Part shown: one piece after another, positions 1 to 7,379 of the stretch | Numbering within the stretch: position 1 is the stretch's first letter | How the letters are laid out: the number at the start of each line of letters is the position of its first letter | Source: Desulfohalobiaceae bacterium | Lineage (GTDB): Bacteria; Desulfobacterota; Desulfovibrionia; Desulfovibrionales; Desulfothermaceae | Reading direction: 5' to 3' | Length of the DNA stretch: 33,034 nucleotides | Assembly: GCA_021737615.1 (NCBI GenBank) | Contig: JAIPDR010000018.1 | Location: 1-33,034, forward strand | Translations under genes and position numbers: made by a program | The notes under the pieces: model-generated | Seen by the model: the letters and a program-made list of their open reading frames with translations, nothing else | Databases searched by the model: none | Told to the model about the DNA's origin: nothing

Positions 1-700
1 GTTCCATGGCCCTGAGGTTGATCCGGCCGCACTCCAGGACCAGGTTGACCCAGTCGTCCAGGGTGAGATCAAAGCGCAGGGTAGCGGCCAGCCCCTTCTG
101 GATGAATTCGTAGACTTCCTCGTCCTCCTGCCCCAGGATTTGGGCATGGTCGGCATAGGCGGCCAGCCCCTTGATCCCGTATACCAGGGATTCCTTCAAG
201 GACTTGATGTCCTCGTTGGCTTCCGGGTCATTGGGGATGGCGTGCTCACGGCCCTGCTCGATCATGCCGTCCAGGGTCCCGGCCGGTTGAAACGTGGCCG
301 GCCCCTCAGGGAAGTGGGCCTGAGTGCTTTCGTCTTTCAGGCCGACGGCCCGCTTGGCTTTGGTCCACAGGGTCTCGTCCCTGGAGGCCGATTGTTTGAT
401 CTTTTCCTTAAGCCCTTCGCGCAGTTGCACGGCCTTGTTGACATACTCGACAAAGCGTTCCGGGTCGAAGTTGACGTTGGTCAGAGTGGAAAAGGAGGCC
501 TGGCAGGTAAAGACATTGACTTCGGGGTCGTTGATGCCCATCTCTCTGGCCTGCACAGCCACCTGGGACAGGCCTTTCAGAGCGTAGACCAGCAGATCCT
601 GCATGGCCGCGACTTCCGGTTGTTTGCCGCAGACACCGACCTTGGTGCAGCCTTCGCTTTTTGCCGTTTGCTCGCATTGGTAACAGAACATGTCCAACAT
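1..700 (-). CDS. hcp: Hybrid-cluster protein (hydroxylamine reductase), N-terminal part
   Basis: The first ~233 residues of Hcp; the rest lies beyond the left edge. The protein opens with a cysteine-rich segment, Cys6, Cys9, Cys18 and Cys24, the last inside a GVCGK motif, which is the N-terminal iron-sulfur cluster signature of the family. The hybrid-cluster ligands would be in the missing C-terminal part. Hcp proteins are cytoplasmic and act on NO or hydroxylamine during nitrosative stress. The start at 700 is preceded by an AAGGAG ribosome binding site six bases away; a second ATG three codons in is less well placed. An FNR-type promoter lies upstream. The family call is firm; whether the in vivo substrate is NO or hydroxylamine cannot be told. 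Confidence 0.93.
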   Translation of the reverse strand, partial: MLDMFCYQCEQTAKSEGCTKVGVCGKQPEVAAMQDLLVYALKGLSQVAVQAREMGINDPEVNVFTCQASFSTLTNVNFDPERFVEYVNKAVQLREGLKEKIKQSASRDETLWTKAKRAVGLKDESTQAHFPEGPATFQPAGTLDGMIEQGREHAIPNDPEANEDIKSLKESLVYGIKGLAAYADHAQILGQEDEEVYEFIQKGLAATLRFDLTLDDWVNLVLECGRINLRAME

Positions 701-782
701 AGTCTTCTCCTTGGTAATACGTTTATTGTTTTCAATTCAAGGGCAACCTGAAACAGGCCGCCTCACCGAGTCGTTGGATAGA

Positions 783-824
783 AGCATACTTTTTCCGGGA
801 TGAGGTTTCTTTGATCCACATCAA
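783..824 (-). promoter_or_regulatory. FNR/CRP-family dependent promoter of hcp
   Basis: Positions 811-824 read TTGAT-CCAC-ATCAA, an exact match to the FNR consensus TTGAT-N4-ATCAA. On the minus strand a -10-like hexamer TATGCT lies at 783-788. If transcription starts near 776, the box is centred at -41.5, the classical position for class II activation. The leader to the hcp start would be about 76 bases. In deltaproteobacteria hcp is commonly controlled by the FNR/CRP-family regulator HcpR; no such regulator gene is in the window. Confidence 0.65.
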
Positions 825-851
825 AAAGAGCCTCGAGGCTCTTTTTGATGT
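818..851. repeat. 34-bp perfect palindrome between hcp and the cyclase gene
   Basis: The 34 bases are their own exact reverse complement, with GAGCC/GGCTC arms around a TCGA centre and A5/T5 flanks. The left end shares seven bases with the FNR box at 811-824. It could form a hairpin with a T-tract on either strand, like a bidirectional terminator, but it sits between two divergent genes, where a terminator is not expected. A dimeric-protein operator is the alternative reading. Confidence 0.75.
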
Positions 852-962
852 AATGACAGGAGCAGCCTAGTGAAGCCGTCAAGAAGGCAAATCAAGGTTT
901 TTTGTTTGTAATGGTTTGAAATTATGGTTTTAATATACAGTACTATGCTTGTTGCTTCCGTG

Positions 963-990
963 TTGATTCTAGTCATAAAACATATATACT
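963..990 (+). promoter_or_regulatory. Sigma-70-type promoter candidate for the cyclase gene
   Basis: TTGATT (963-968, 4/6) and TATACT (985-990, 5/6) are separated by 16 bases in an AT-rich stretch. A start near 997 would give an ~80-base leader before the ATG at 1077. The rest of 701-1076 shows only this, the hcp promoter and the palindrome; no gene is seen there. Confidence 0.45.
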
Positions 991-1076
991 GTACCAGCAG
1001 GCGGCCCAAATTGCACTGAAAAATCAGCCAAAACCTTAAAATTTAAAAAATCGTAATGTATGAGGGCGGTTAGTAT

Positions 1077-2279
1077 ATGGCCCAGTATTTCAAAGACAGG
1101 TTCGAGGTCTTTCGCCAGGTCACCTTCAAGCTTTCCACGCTCCTGGAGGTCAACGAGATCCTGGAAACGATAAGGGAAGAAGAAAAGCGCCACATTCCCT
1201 CTGCCAAGGAAGTCTGCGTCCTGCTCCTGGACCCGGAAGCCCATAAGTATACCAAACCGCTGCAGTGCGCCCTGTACGACAGGCCGCTCAACTGTTTGCT
1301 CTGCAAACGGAACAGGGCAGCGGTCCAAAAAGCCCTGCGCAGAAGGAAGGGCTCCGTTATCTCCAAAAACGAACCGATAATCAGACACGACGGAACCCAG
1401 GTTTCCACAGGGCCGGAAGCAGCCATCCCCGTCTTTGTGGACGGCGAGATCGTGGCGGTCATCAACGTGGTCGCCCTGCCCGGGATCAGGTTCACCAAGA
1501 AGGAATTTCTCCTGATGAAAGACATTTCGGAATTGACCGGGGTGAACATTTTACGGGGCCGGCGGCAGTGGGAAAGCGCCCAGGAAAAGGTCAGGATCAG
1601 CAGCATGCTGTCCCGCCTTTCTCCCTTTGTGCCCAAATCAGTGCGGGAGATTGTGGAAAACAATCCCGATCTATTCAATCAGGACAAGGCGGAAAAAGAG
1701 GTCACGGTCCTCTTTCTGGACCTGGAAGGCTACACCAGACTCTTCAAGAACCACTCAGAACTGGAGGTGAACAGATTCATCGAAGATTTCTTTTCCAACC
1801 TCATCGACCCCATCCACCGCTCGGGCGGGGATATCAACGAGACCGCCGGAGACGGATTGATGATCATCTTTCAGGACGAAGACGCGGGAAAAAACGCAAT
1901 GAATGCAGTCCAGACCGCGTTCGACATCCAGAAAAAATGCGAGGAGTTCAAGAGTGAGCTAAAGGGGGACTTCCATCCCCTGAGCGTGAACATCGGTATC
2001 GATTCCGGGAAGGTCCTTTTAGGGATGAGCCGGTTCAAAGGATCATTCGAGACCAGGATGACCTATACGGCCACCGGTTCGGTGACCAATATGGCGGCCC
2101 GGCTGGCTGACCAGGCCGAGGGCGGGGATATCCTGATCGGGGAGAGCACCAGGGAACTGGTTGAAGGACTGTGGCCGATATTCGACCGCGGCCGGATATC
2201 CTTGAAAAACATGGACGGTCCGGTTCCGGTCTACTCGCTCAAGCCGAGGGGCCATGTCTTCGAGGTGGAGCGGGCTTAA
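1077..2279 (+). CDS. GAF-like sensor / class III nucleotide cyclase
   Basis: A 400-residue soluble signalling enzyme. Residues ~15-160 look like a GAF-type sensor domain and contain an unusual cysteine group (Cys64, Cys73, Cys76). Residues ~205-390 are a class III cyclase catalytic domain. The metal-binding aspartates are Asp215 and Asp259, and the transition-state residues Asn338 and Arg342 are present, so it should be active. The two base-recognition positions are not the adenylate pair Lys/Asp: they read Glu255 (four residues before Asp259) and Thr329 (before Tyr330). Glu at the first position is what guanylate cyclases use, so cGMP is possible. No membrane segment is seen. The gene stands alone and is divergent from hcp. 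ATG 1077 has only a distant GAGGGCGG as ribosome binding site. Confidence 0.85.
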   Translation: MAQYFKDRFEVFRQVTFKLSTLLEVNEILETIREEEKRHIPSAKEVCVLLLDPEAHKYTKPLQCALYDRPLNCLLCKRNRAAVQKALRRRKGSVISKNEPIIRHDGTQVSTGPEAAIPVFVDGEIVAVINVVALPGIRFTKKEFLLMKDISELTGVNILRGRRQWESAQEKVRISSMLSRLSPFVPKSVREIVENNPDLFNQDKAEKEVTVLFLDLEGYTRLFKNHSELEVNRFIEDFFSNLIDPIHRSGGDINETAGDGLMIIFQDEDAGKNAMNAVQTAFDIQKKCEEFKSELKGDFHPLSVNIGIDSGKVLLGMSRFKGSFETRMTYTATGSVTNMAARLADQAEGGDILIGESTRELVEGLWPIFDRGRISLKNMDGPVPVYSLKPRGHVFEVERA

Positions 2280-2424
2280 GTAGTGCTTGGACGAAAACTC
2301 ACCCATCTACTTCGTCACTGCAAAATTTTGAAATCCTCATGTATTAGAATACACTGCGGTTTCAAAACTTATTGTTCCTCGTATCTGGGCAAGTTTACGT
2401 CCAATCACCATTTTCGTTCAGACA

Positions 2425-2655
2425 TTAACACTACAGCGAAAGTTTATGCTCACAAGCCTTTTTGTGCTGGGATCGATAGGTTCCAGCCCGGCATTGCGGA
2501 CCGCTAGGCACGCGCTTGAGGCGTGACTGGCTCTATACAAGATACGATTGTACCTGAAGTTTCGCTGTAGTGATAACAGTGATTCAATATTAAGGCTTTT
2601 TCCGCGTCTCTGCGCGGAAAAAGAGGCCCCTTCGGGGCAGTTTGCACTGAATCAC
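2425..2655. other. Gene-free, inverted-repeat-rich intergenic element
   Basis: The stretch 2280-2794 between two convergent genes holds no convincing gene. A 17-base inverted repeat (2425-2441 against 2560-2576, one mismatch) encloses ~118 bases that include a small CACGC/GCGTG hairpin (2509-2525). Directly after it, an 8-base stem (2579-2586 with 2648-2655) encloses two strong hairpins (2596-2623 and 2626-2638). The whole could be a small non-autonomous mobile repeat, a structured RNA, or a compound terminator. The sequence alone does not decide. Confidence 0.4.
2596..2638. terminator. Double hairpin between convergent genes
   Basis: An 11-base-pair stem (2596-2606 with 2613-2623) carrying T5/A5 at its outer ends is followed by a GCCCC-TTC-GGGGC hairpin (2626-2638). 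The position between the 3' ends of the cyclase gene and the HExxH-protein gene suits a bidirectional terminator. No clean T-tract follows on either strand, so the call is moderate. Confidence 0.4.
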
Positions 2656-2748
2656 GCGTAAATTTGTAAAGACCAACATATTTTGTTTGAAAATTCTGCT
2701 AAGCGTCTTGAGCAGTCGCAAGCACCCCTCTTTCGGTATTTCTTCCTC

Positions 2749-2783
2749 TTTAACCGTGAACTGTGAACCGTGAACCTGGAACC
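2749..2783. repeat. Seven-base tandem repeat (GTGAACC type)
   Basis: Three near-perfect units, GTGAACT, GTGAACC and GTGAACC (2756-2776), are flanked by degenerate units at 2749-2755 and 2777-2783. The array ends just 11 bases from the stop codon of the minus-strand HExxH gene. It is a simple short-period repeat likely to vary between strains. Confidence 0.7.
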
Positions 2784-2794
2784 CATTTTCATCA

Positions 2795-3406
2795 TCAGGC
2801 CAGGTCCAGCAGATCGGAAAAGCTCAGAAATCTGCCCGGATGACTCCAGATGGCGGTGACCTTGGCCCCTGGTTTGTGCACGCCCTGGCTGGACAAGCCG
2901 GCGACCGCCTCCAGGAGGTAGGTGCTGATGTCATTCCGGGGCAGGCGGTAACGGAATCCGTCGACAGTTATCTCCACCAGTCCGCCTGCAGGCAGCCGAA
3001 AGAGACCATGCTGGTTCAACCTGGTGTCGATGAACACGTTCCACAGCACAAGGAGACACTTTTCTGTGCTAAAGGACAGACTTAGCCGGGTGTCATGATC
3101 GTAATGGAAATCCGGGTTGAGCCGGTCCCCGATGTGTCCGAACTCGTGGTAGAGGATATACAGATCCCGCTCTGTGGGGCGAATCATGGGGTGGATGGCC
3201 AACTGGACATTGTTCCCCTCATCCATGCGCACATGGATGTTTTGATCAGTTTCCTCCTCGACACAGACCAGACTCAATTCGGAGGCCATATCCCTGTATA
3301 AAGGATGATGCTTGGTCACGATCTCGAGCAGCCGCTCGTCAACCAGATTTCGGGGATCGAATACTTTCATGTTATTGAGCCAAGTGTTTATGAAGTCATT
3401 GGCCAT
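2795..3406 (-). CDS. Putative zinc metallopeptidase-like protein (HExxH)
   Basis: A ~203-residue protein that I do not recognise as a named family. It contains HEFGH at residues 87-91 in a hydrophobic helix, the HExxH zinc-peptidase signature, followed about 25-40 residues later by a conserved-looking segment (Glu115, Asp127, Arg129) that could supply a third ligand. No signal peptide or membrane helix is evident, so it is probably cytoplasmic. The reading frame stays open upstream to 3601, but that extension overlaps the neighbouring ATPase gene and is poor in typical protein character. The start at 3406 is therefore preferred, although no clear ribosome binding site precedes it (an alternative is 3439). 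It lies 80 bases downstream of the ATPase gene and may be cotranscribed with it. Confidence 0.5.
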   Translation of the reverse strand: MANDFINTWLNNMKVFDPRNLVDERLLEIVTKHHPLYRDMASELSLVCVEEETDQNIHVRMDEGNNVQLAIHPMIRPTERDLYILYHEFGHIGDRLNPDFHYDHDTRLSLSFSTEKCLLVLWNVFIDTRLNQHGLFRLPAGGLVEITVDGFRYRLPRNDISTYLLEAVAGLSSQGVHKPGAKVTAIWSHPGRFLSFSDLLDLA

Positions 3407-3485
3407 TGGGAGTCTGATTAGAAAATATTCTATCAGCATCGCTTGGAACAGGTCAAGAAAGGGAAAAGGAAAGAATGTCCCCCTA

Positions 3486-4676
3486 TCAGGAAGGGAGTGA
3501 CCATGTTTCCCAGCCTGACACAACCGTGATTGCTGGTTCCAGGTCAAAGGCCATGTCGACCGGGCAGGCCAGATAGCCTGCCGAGACTTCGTCTTGGCCA
3601 TAAAATGCTCTCAGTCGAGTGATTCCTTTGGTATCTTTTTTTCCTGGTCGTTCCTTCAGCTTGCACTCGATGGCGATCAGCCTGCGGTCTTTTTCCAGAA
3701 CCAGGTCGACCTCGTTTCCCCCTTGATCACGCCAGTGCCAGAGCCCGAGGGAAGGCTCGCGCCAGTCTCTATAGCGCAGCCATTGGTTGATAACGTGATT
3801 TTCCCACAAGGCGCCGGCCTCCTTCGAAGACCAGAGGGAACTGGCTGAATCAAAGCCCATGAGGTAAGCCGCCAGTCCAGTGTCGGTGAAATAGAGTTTT
3901 GGGCTTTTGGACAGTCTTTTGCCCATGGACCTGTGGTATGGTTCAAGAAGATGAATCTGGTTTGATGCCTGGAGCACACTCAGCCATTGTTTGGAGGTGG
4001 GAGTCGAAATGCCCACATCTCTTCCCAGTTCTGAAAGATTGAGGATTTGACCGCACCGAACGGCACAGGCCCTGATGAATCTCTCAAAATCCCTTAGGTT
4101 GCCGACATTCAGAAGATTTCGAACATCGCGCTCCAAATAGGTGCTCATATACCCCTGATACCATCGTTGCCGTGACGGCCGGGCTTCGAGGTTGGCCCAA
4201 AGAGCAGGGAAGTAGCCGTTAAACAGAAAATCCTGCCACTGAAAATGGCGACTGACTTCTCCGGTCAGATTCCATTCTTTTCCGGAGAGGCCCAGGAAAG
4301 GCACAACCGCAACTCTGCCGGCAAGACTTTCAGAAAGGTTTTCCATGAGCATGAAGTTTTGTGACCCGGTGATGATAAAGAGCCCGTTTTCACCTTTTCT
4401 GGAATCCACAACGGTCTTTATGTATCGGAAAAATGATGGGGCGTACTGAACTTCATCCAGAACAACCGGAGGCGGAAACCGGTCGAGAAACTCCTGGGGT
4501 CTTGTCTCGGCTGCTTCCGCATTCATGGCCGCGTCCAAACTGGCATAGTGGTATTCAGGAAATTCTCGTTCAAGGATGGAGGTCTTCCCGGCTTGCCGGG
4601 GACCCACCAGGGCGACCACCGGAAAGGTCCTGGCCAGTGCTCTGAGTTCGTTTGACATTTCTCTTTCAATCCACAT
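3486..4676 (-). CDS. AAA-family ATPase with DUF4143 and nuclease-like C-terminus
   Basis: A 396-residue protein of the widespread AAA_14/DUF4143 group. Walker A GPRQAGKT is at residues 25-32, Walker B VVLDEVQ at 71-77 and an ITGSQ sensor near 102-106. A DUF4143 region covers roughly 160-320. The C-terminus has the NEVDLV...AIECK pattern of a PD-(D/E)XK nuclease fold. The biochemical role of the family is unknown; genes of this type are often horizontally spread. The frame opens at a TTG at 4712, but that TTG is the first three bases of a TTGACA hexamer, and the typical family start (MWIERE) is the ATG at 4676, so this start is chosen. The mRNA may be nearly leaderless. Divergent from the DUF364 gene. 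Confidence 0.82.
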   Translation of the reverse strand: MWIEREMSNELRALARTFPVVALVGPRQAGKTSILEREFPEYHYASLDAAMNAEAAETRPQEFLDRFPPPVVLDEVQYAPSFFRYIKTVVDSRKGENGLFIITGSQNFMLMENLSESLAGRVAVVPFLGLSGKEWNLTGEVSRHFQWQDFLFNGYFPALWANLEARPSRQRWYQGYMSTYLERDVRNLLNVGNLRDFERFIRACAVRCGQILNLSELGRDVGISTPTSKQWLSVLQASNQIHLLEPYHRSMGKRLSKSPKLYFTDTGLAAYLMGFDSASSLWSSKEAGALWENHVINQWLRYRDWREPSLGLWHWRDQGGNEVDLVLEKDRRLIAIECKLKERPGKKDTKGITRLRAFYGQDEVSAGYLACPVDMAFDLEPAITVVSGWETWSLPS

Positions 4677-4690
4677 AGTGACATATTTAA

Positions 4691-4712
4691 AGTTAAGGTT
4701 AATGTTTGTCAA
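4691..4712 (-). promoter_or_regulatory. Candidate promoter of the DUF4143 ATPase gene
   Basis: A perfect TTGACA (minus strand, 4712-4707) is followed after 16 bases by TTAAAT (4690-4685, 4/6). Transcription would then begin within a few bases of the ATG at 4676, giving a leaderless or very short-leader message, consistent with the absence of a ribosome binding site. Confidence 0.35.
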
Positions 4713-4720
4713 GATATAAT
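4692..4720 (+). promoter_or_regulatory. Candidate promoter of the DUF364 gene
   Basis: A perfect TATAAT lies at 4715-4720, 30 bases before the ATG at 4750; the -35 region (around 4692) is poor. The same AT-rich 70 bases also carry the candidate promoter of the divergent ATPase gene. Confidence 0.35.
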
Positions 4721-4749
4721 TTTATATATTTGAAAGAAACGAGTGAGCT

Positions 4750-5502
4750 ATGGAACTCAACCAGAAATTATTCCATCATTTTGCGCCCAAGGCGGACGGA
4801 ATCCGGGTGGAGCACCTGTGCATCGGACTGGGCTACACCGCGGTCGTCAACAGCCAGGGCGGAGTCGGCCTGGCCGGTACCATGTTTAAGGACACGGCCC
4901 AGTGTACAAAGGTCAGAGGCTACGTCGATTTTGAAGGCGGACCGGCCCTGACTCTCCTGGAGCACATCAAATCGTCAGATTCGATTCACCGGGCCATGGC
5001 TCTGGCCCTGATCAACAGCCTCAACCATGCAGATGCCCTGGCCCTGGACGAGGACCGGCAAAACAGGGCCTTGTTCGGCAAGCTGGCTCTGGGCAAGGGG
5101 ACAAGGGTGGCCATGGTCGGATATTTTCGGCCGATAGCCGTCTGGTTGAAAGAGCTGGGCGCGCAGCTGGAGGTGTTCGACCTGGGTCGCGGTCTGGGAG
5201 ACAGGGAAGAGTTTTACGGCAAATTGCGGGGCTGGGCCGAGGCCTTGATCATGACCTCCACCTCGATCCTGAATGAAACCACGGAAGAGGTCCTGGCCCG
5301 GGCGGGCAGAGGGCTGAAGACCGTCCTTCTCGGCCCCAGCACCCCTCTGGCGCGCGAGCCTTTTGCCCATCTGCCAGTGCACATGCTGGCCGGGATGGCG
5401 GTCCTGGATGGAGACAGGGTCGTAAAGGCCGTGCGTCACGGGACCGGAACCCCGGTCATCCAAAAATATGCCCGCAAGGTGTATCTGGACATTGAGGATT
5501 GA
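4750..5502 (+). CDS. DUF364-family putative heavy-metal chelation protein
   Basis: A 250-residue cytoplasmic protein. The N-terminal ~90 residues resemble DUF4213 (GLGYTAVVNS, then a glycine-rich AGTMF). Residues ~95-245 resemble DUF364, a Rossmann-like domain with an MVGYFRP turn and later LLGPSTPL and a glycine/histidine-containing C-terminal part. Members are annotated as heavy-metal chelation or metal-responsive proteins and often sit near molybdate, tungstate or siderophore transport genes. Here the neighbours give no metal context, except that a tungsten-type enzyme lies at the far right of the window. A weak GAGTGAG precedes the ATG. It ends convergently with the MBL-fold gene. Family fairly sure; function unproven. 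Confidence 0.72.
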   Translation: MELNQKLFHHFAPKADGIRVEHLCIGLGYTAVVNSQGGVGLAGTMFKDTAQCTKVRGYVDFEGGPALTLLEHIKSSDSIHRAMALALINSLNHADALALDEDRQNRALFGKLALGKGTRVAMVGYFRPIAVWLKELGAQLEVFDLGRGLGDREEFYGKLRGWAEALIMTSTSILNETTEEVLARAGRGLKTVLLGPSTPLAREPFAHLPVHMLAGMAVLDGDRVVKAVRHGTGTPVIQKYARKVYLDIED

Positions 5503-5506
5503 ATAT

Positions 5507-5535
5507 ATTTTAAAACGATCTTCCTGTTTTAAAAT
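5507..5535. terminator. Weak AT-rich hairpin between convergent genes
   Basis: A perfect 10-base inverted repeat (ATTTTAAAAC, 5507-5516, against 5526-5535) fills the 32-base gap between the DUF364 and MBL-fold genes. Only one G-C pair is present, so it is a weak candidate for a bidirectional terminator. Confidence 0.35.
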
Positions 5536-6179
5536 CACAGGTACTTGAAAAGGCCCTCGATCTCCTGAAAGTTGTTCCTGACCTCTTGCCTGCCTTGAAC
5601 CGGACCGCCGTGTCCGGGCAGGATGAGGTCTATCTCCAGGCCGGCCACCTTGCGGATACTCTCCTTGATCTCCGAGGCGCTGCCGCTGGGGAGGTCGGTC
5701 CGGCCCAGGGAGCCCTCGAACACGAGGTCACCGCTGAACAGGGTCTTGTGCCGCGGCCAGTAGATACAAATCTCGCCTGGGGAATGCCCCGGTGTCTCCA
5801 GGATCTCCAGATGGACGCCGCCCAGGACCAGTTCCCCTTCTGCCAAATACAGGTCCGGCTCGGGCAGGTTGACCTTGCCTGCGGTGTAATCGAGGATAAA
5901 ATCGTATTCCTCTTTGGAGATCCCGAAGCGGGTCCCGCTACCGAACTGGAGCACCCCCTCGATGTGATCCGGGTGAGCGTGGGTGACCAGGACCGCGTCG
6001 ATCTGACTAAGGGACATATTCAACGAGGAGAGGCCCTGCAGGACATGGTCAAAGAGATGACCGTGCCCGGGATCGATGAGGATGTTCTCCTTACCGAGGA
6101 TCAAATAGGTGTTGCAGTTGTTCTCCATGTGGCTGGTCCAGAAAAATGCGTAGAGATCGTCGAATACTTTGTAGAGCAT
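5535..6179 (-). CDS. MBL-fold metallo-hydrolase (glyoxalase II-like)
   Basis: A 214-residue metallo-beta-lactamase-fold protein with the complete dinuclear metal site: THAHPDH at 66-72 (His67, His69, Asp71, His72), His132 in a TPGHSPG turn, Asp151 in SGDLVF, and His190 in PGHGGP. The GSLGRTDLPSG segment (157-167) is typical of the hydroxyacylglutathione-hydrolase-like subgroup that hydrolyses thioesters or persulfide-type substrates. It is a cytoplasmic single-domain enzyme of usual length. The start has a good AGGTGA site a few bases upstream. Nothing in the neighbourhood fixes the substrate. Confidence 0.85.
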   Translation of the reverse strand: MLYKVFDDLYAFFWTSHMENNCNTYLILGKENILIDPGHGHLFDHVLQGLSSLNMSLSQIDAVLVTHAHPDHIEGVLQFGSGTRFGISKEEYDFILDYTAGKVNLPEPDLYLAEGELVLGGVHLEILETPGHSPGEICIYWPRHKTLFSGDLVFEGSLGRTDLPSGSASEIKESIRKVAGLEIDLILPGHGGPVQGRQEVRNNFQEIEGLFKYL

Positions 6180-6366
6180 ACTTCACCTCGTCCGTAGTTC
6201 ATTAAGGAGATGGCCAGAGTCCTGACTTTGCGCGCGGAATGAGTCTCCCGGGTCTATTGGCTTGCTGGTGTTGACCACCATTCTCCCTTTAAATAATCAA
6301 CCGCCTTTGCGGGCAGACTCAAGCCCATTGCAAGGCAAAACACGACAGAATGGCTGTTCATGGCTT

Positions 6367-7335
6367 TTACTCACAAGACGGTTTCTCGTCCGGTTTAGGC
6401 CTCTTCATGATCAGCAGGATCGGTCTCCTGTCGTTGGGAGACGCTTCCCTCGCCTGCCCGTTGTTGTCGAGGATGACATAGACCAGGTCATCGTCCATGC
6501 ACAGACCCTCCGCCCTGCCGAAACGCATGCTTGCGTAACGCAGTTCCGGGCTGGTGACAATGCTTTGGTATGACCAGGCCGAACCTTCCTCAAAACCCTT
6601 GTCTCCGGGCCTCATCCGACAGATCAGGTAGGCGCCCCGCTCCAGGACATAGAGTCCGCCTGCGTCCCGGAAAAGCCCGGAGAAGTCCGGGGATCTTCCC
6701 TTTGGAAAATGAAACTTGGATTCATCACGCTGGTAGGCCTTGACAGACAGTGCTTCCCCGAGCGAGAGTTCGATGATTCCCCTTGGCTGCCTCTCGGCGC
6801 AGAGCACAAATCTGCCTTCACCAACAGAGGCGATCCCCTCCAAGTATGCGTTTTCGACACGAAACAGGCCTCTGGCTTGGCCGTATTCTTTGAGGCTGGG
6901 CGTTATCCAGGCCGCCCTGCTTCCTGTCGGGCCGACCCGCAGGACGCGGCAGCGAGCCTCGCTGGCCAGGTAGAAATCACCCTCTTCATCGAAGGTGATG
7001 CCTTCGAAATCGAGCCTGCCGCCGGACAGGGCGGGCGCATCCTGAAAAACCACTGCTGGAGTTAGGATCGCAGCCTCTTTTTCTATCTTGATCTTGAAGA
7101 TCGTGGCGTCATGCCGGTCAGAGACGGTAAAAAGCGAAGAGCCCCGGATGGTCAATCCCGAGGGCTGTATGTTCGCCGGACCCTCAACTGGCAGCCACTT
7201 CACAAGCTCAAGGGGGAGAATCTCGTCTGCTTTGGCCCATGAACCCGCCAGCAGGAGCATAGCCAGCATCATTTTCATTGCTCGAGGGATCATGGCTTTT
7301 GTTCTGCCGGCAACATATGCTCTTATCGGCTTCAT
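6367..7335 (-). CDS. Exported esterase-like-phytase / SdiA-regulated-like protein
   Basis: A ~322-residue secreted beta-propeller-like protein. A basic n-region, a hydrophobic stretch and an AKA|DE junction around residues 36-39 make a plausible Sec signal peptide. The mature part has the SGL...VSDR and LDFEGIT patterns of the esterase-like-phytase family and repeated short beta-rich segments. The substrate is unknown. The frame continues upstream to a GTG at 7383 that overlaps the stop of the preceding gene by four bases, so coupled translation from there is possible. I prefer ATG 7335 because it gives a normal signal peptide (7293 is another option). It forms a two-gene unit with the exported protein upstream. 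Confidence 0.68.
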   Translation of the reverse strand: MKPIRAYVAGRTKAMIPRAMKMMLAMLLLAGSWAKADEILPLELVKWLPVEGPANIQPSGLTIRGSSLFTVSDRHDATIFKIKIEKEAAILTPAVVFQDAPALSGGRLDFEGITFDEEGDFYLASEARCRVLRVGPTGSRAAWITPSLKEYGQARGLFRVENAYLEGIASVGEGRFVLCAERQPRGIIELSLGEALSVKAYQRDESKFHFPKGRSPDFSGLFRDAGGLYVLERGAYLICRMRPGDKGFEEGSAWSYQSIVTSPELRYASMRFGRAEGLCMDDDLVYVILDNNGQAREASPNDRRPILLIMKRPKPDEKPSCE

Positions 7336-7379
7336 GAGCGATATCCGGCCTCTGTTTGGCAAAAACCAGGCACAGGGGC

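Noticed and set aside
140-751. A 203-codon plus-strand frame covering the start of hcp
   Set aside because: The minus strand encodes clear Hcp sequence with cluster cysteines and a ribosome binding site; the plus-strand frame shows no recognisable protein.
2283-2507. A 74-codon frame just after the cyclase gene
   Set aside because: No ribosome binding site, no recognisable protein, and its end runs into the inverted repeat at 2425-2441.
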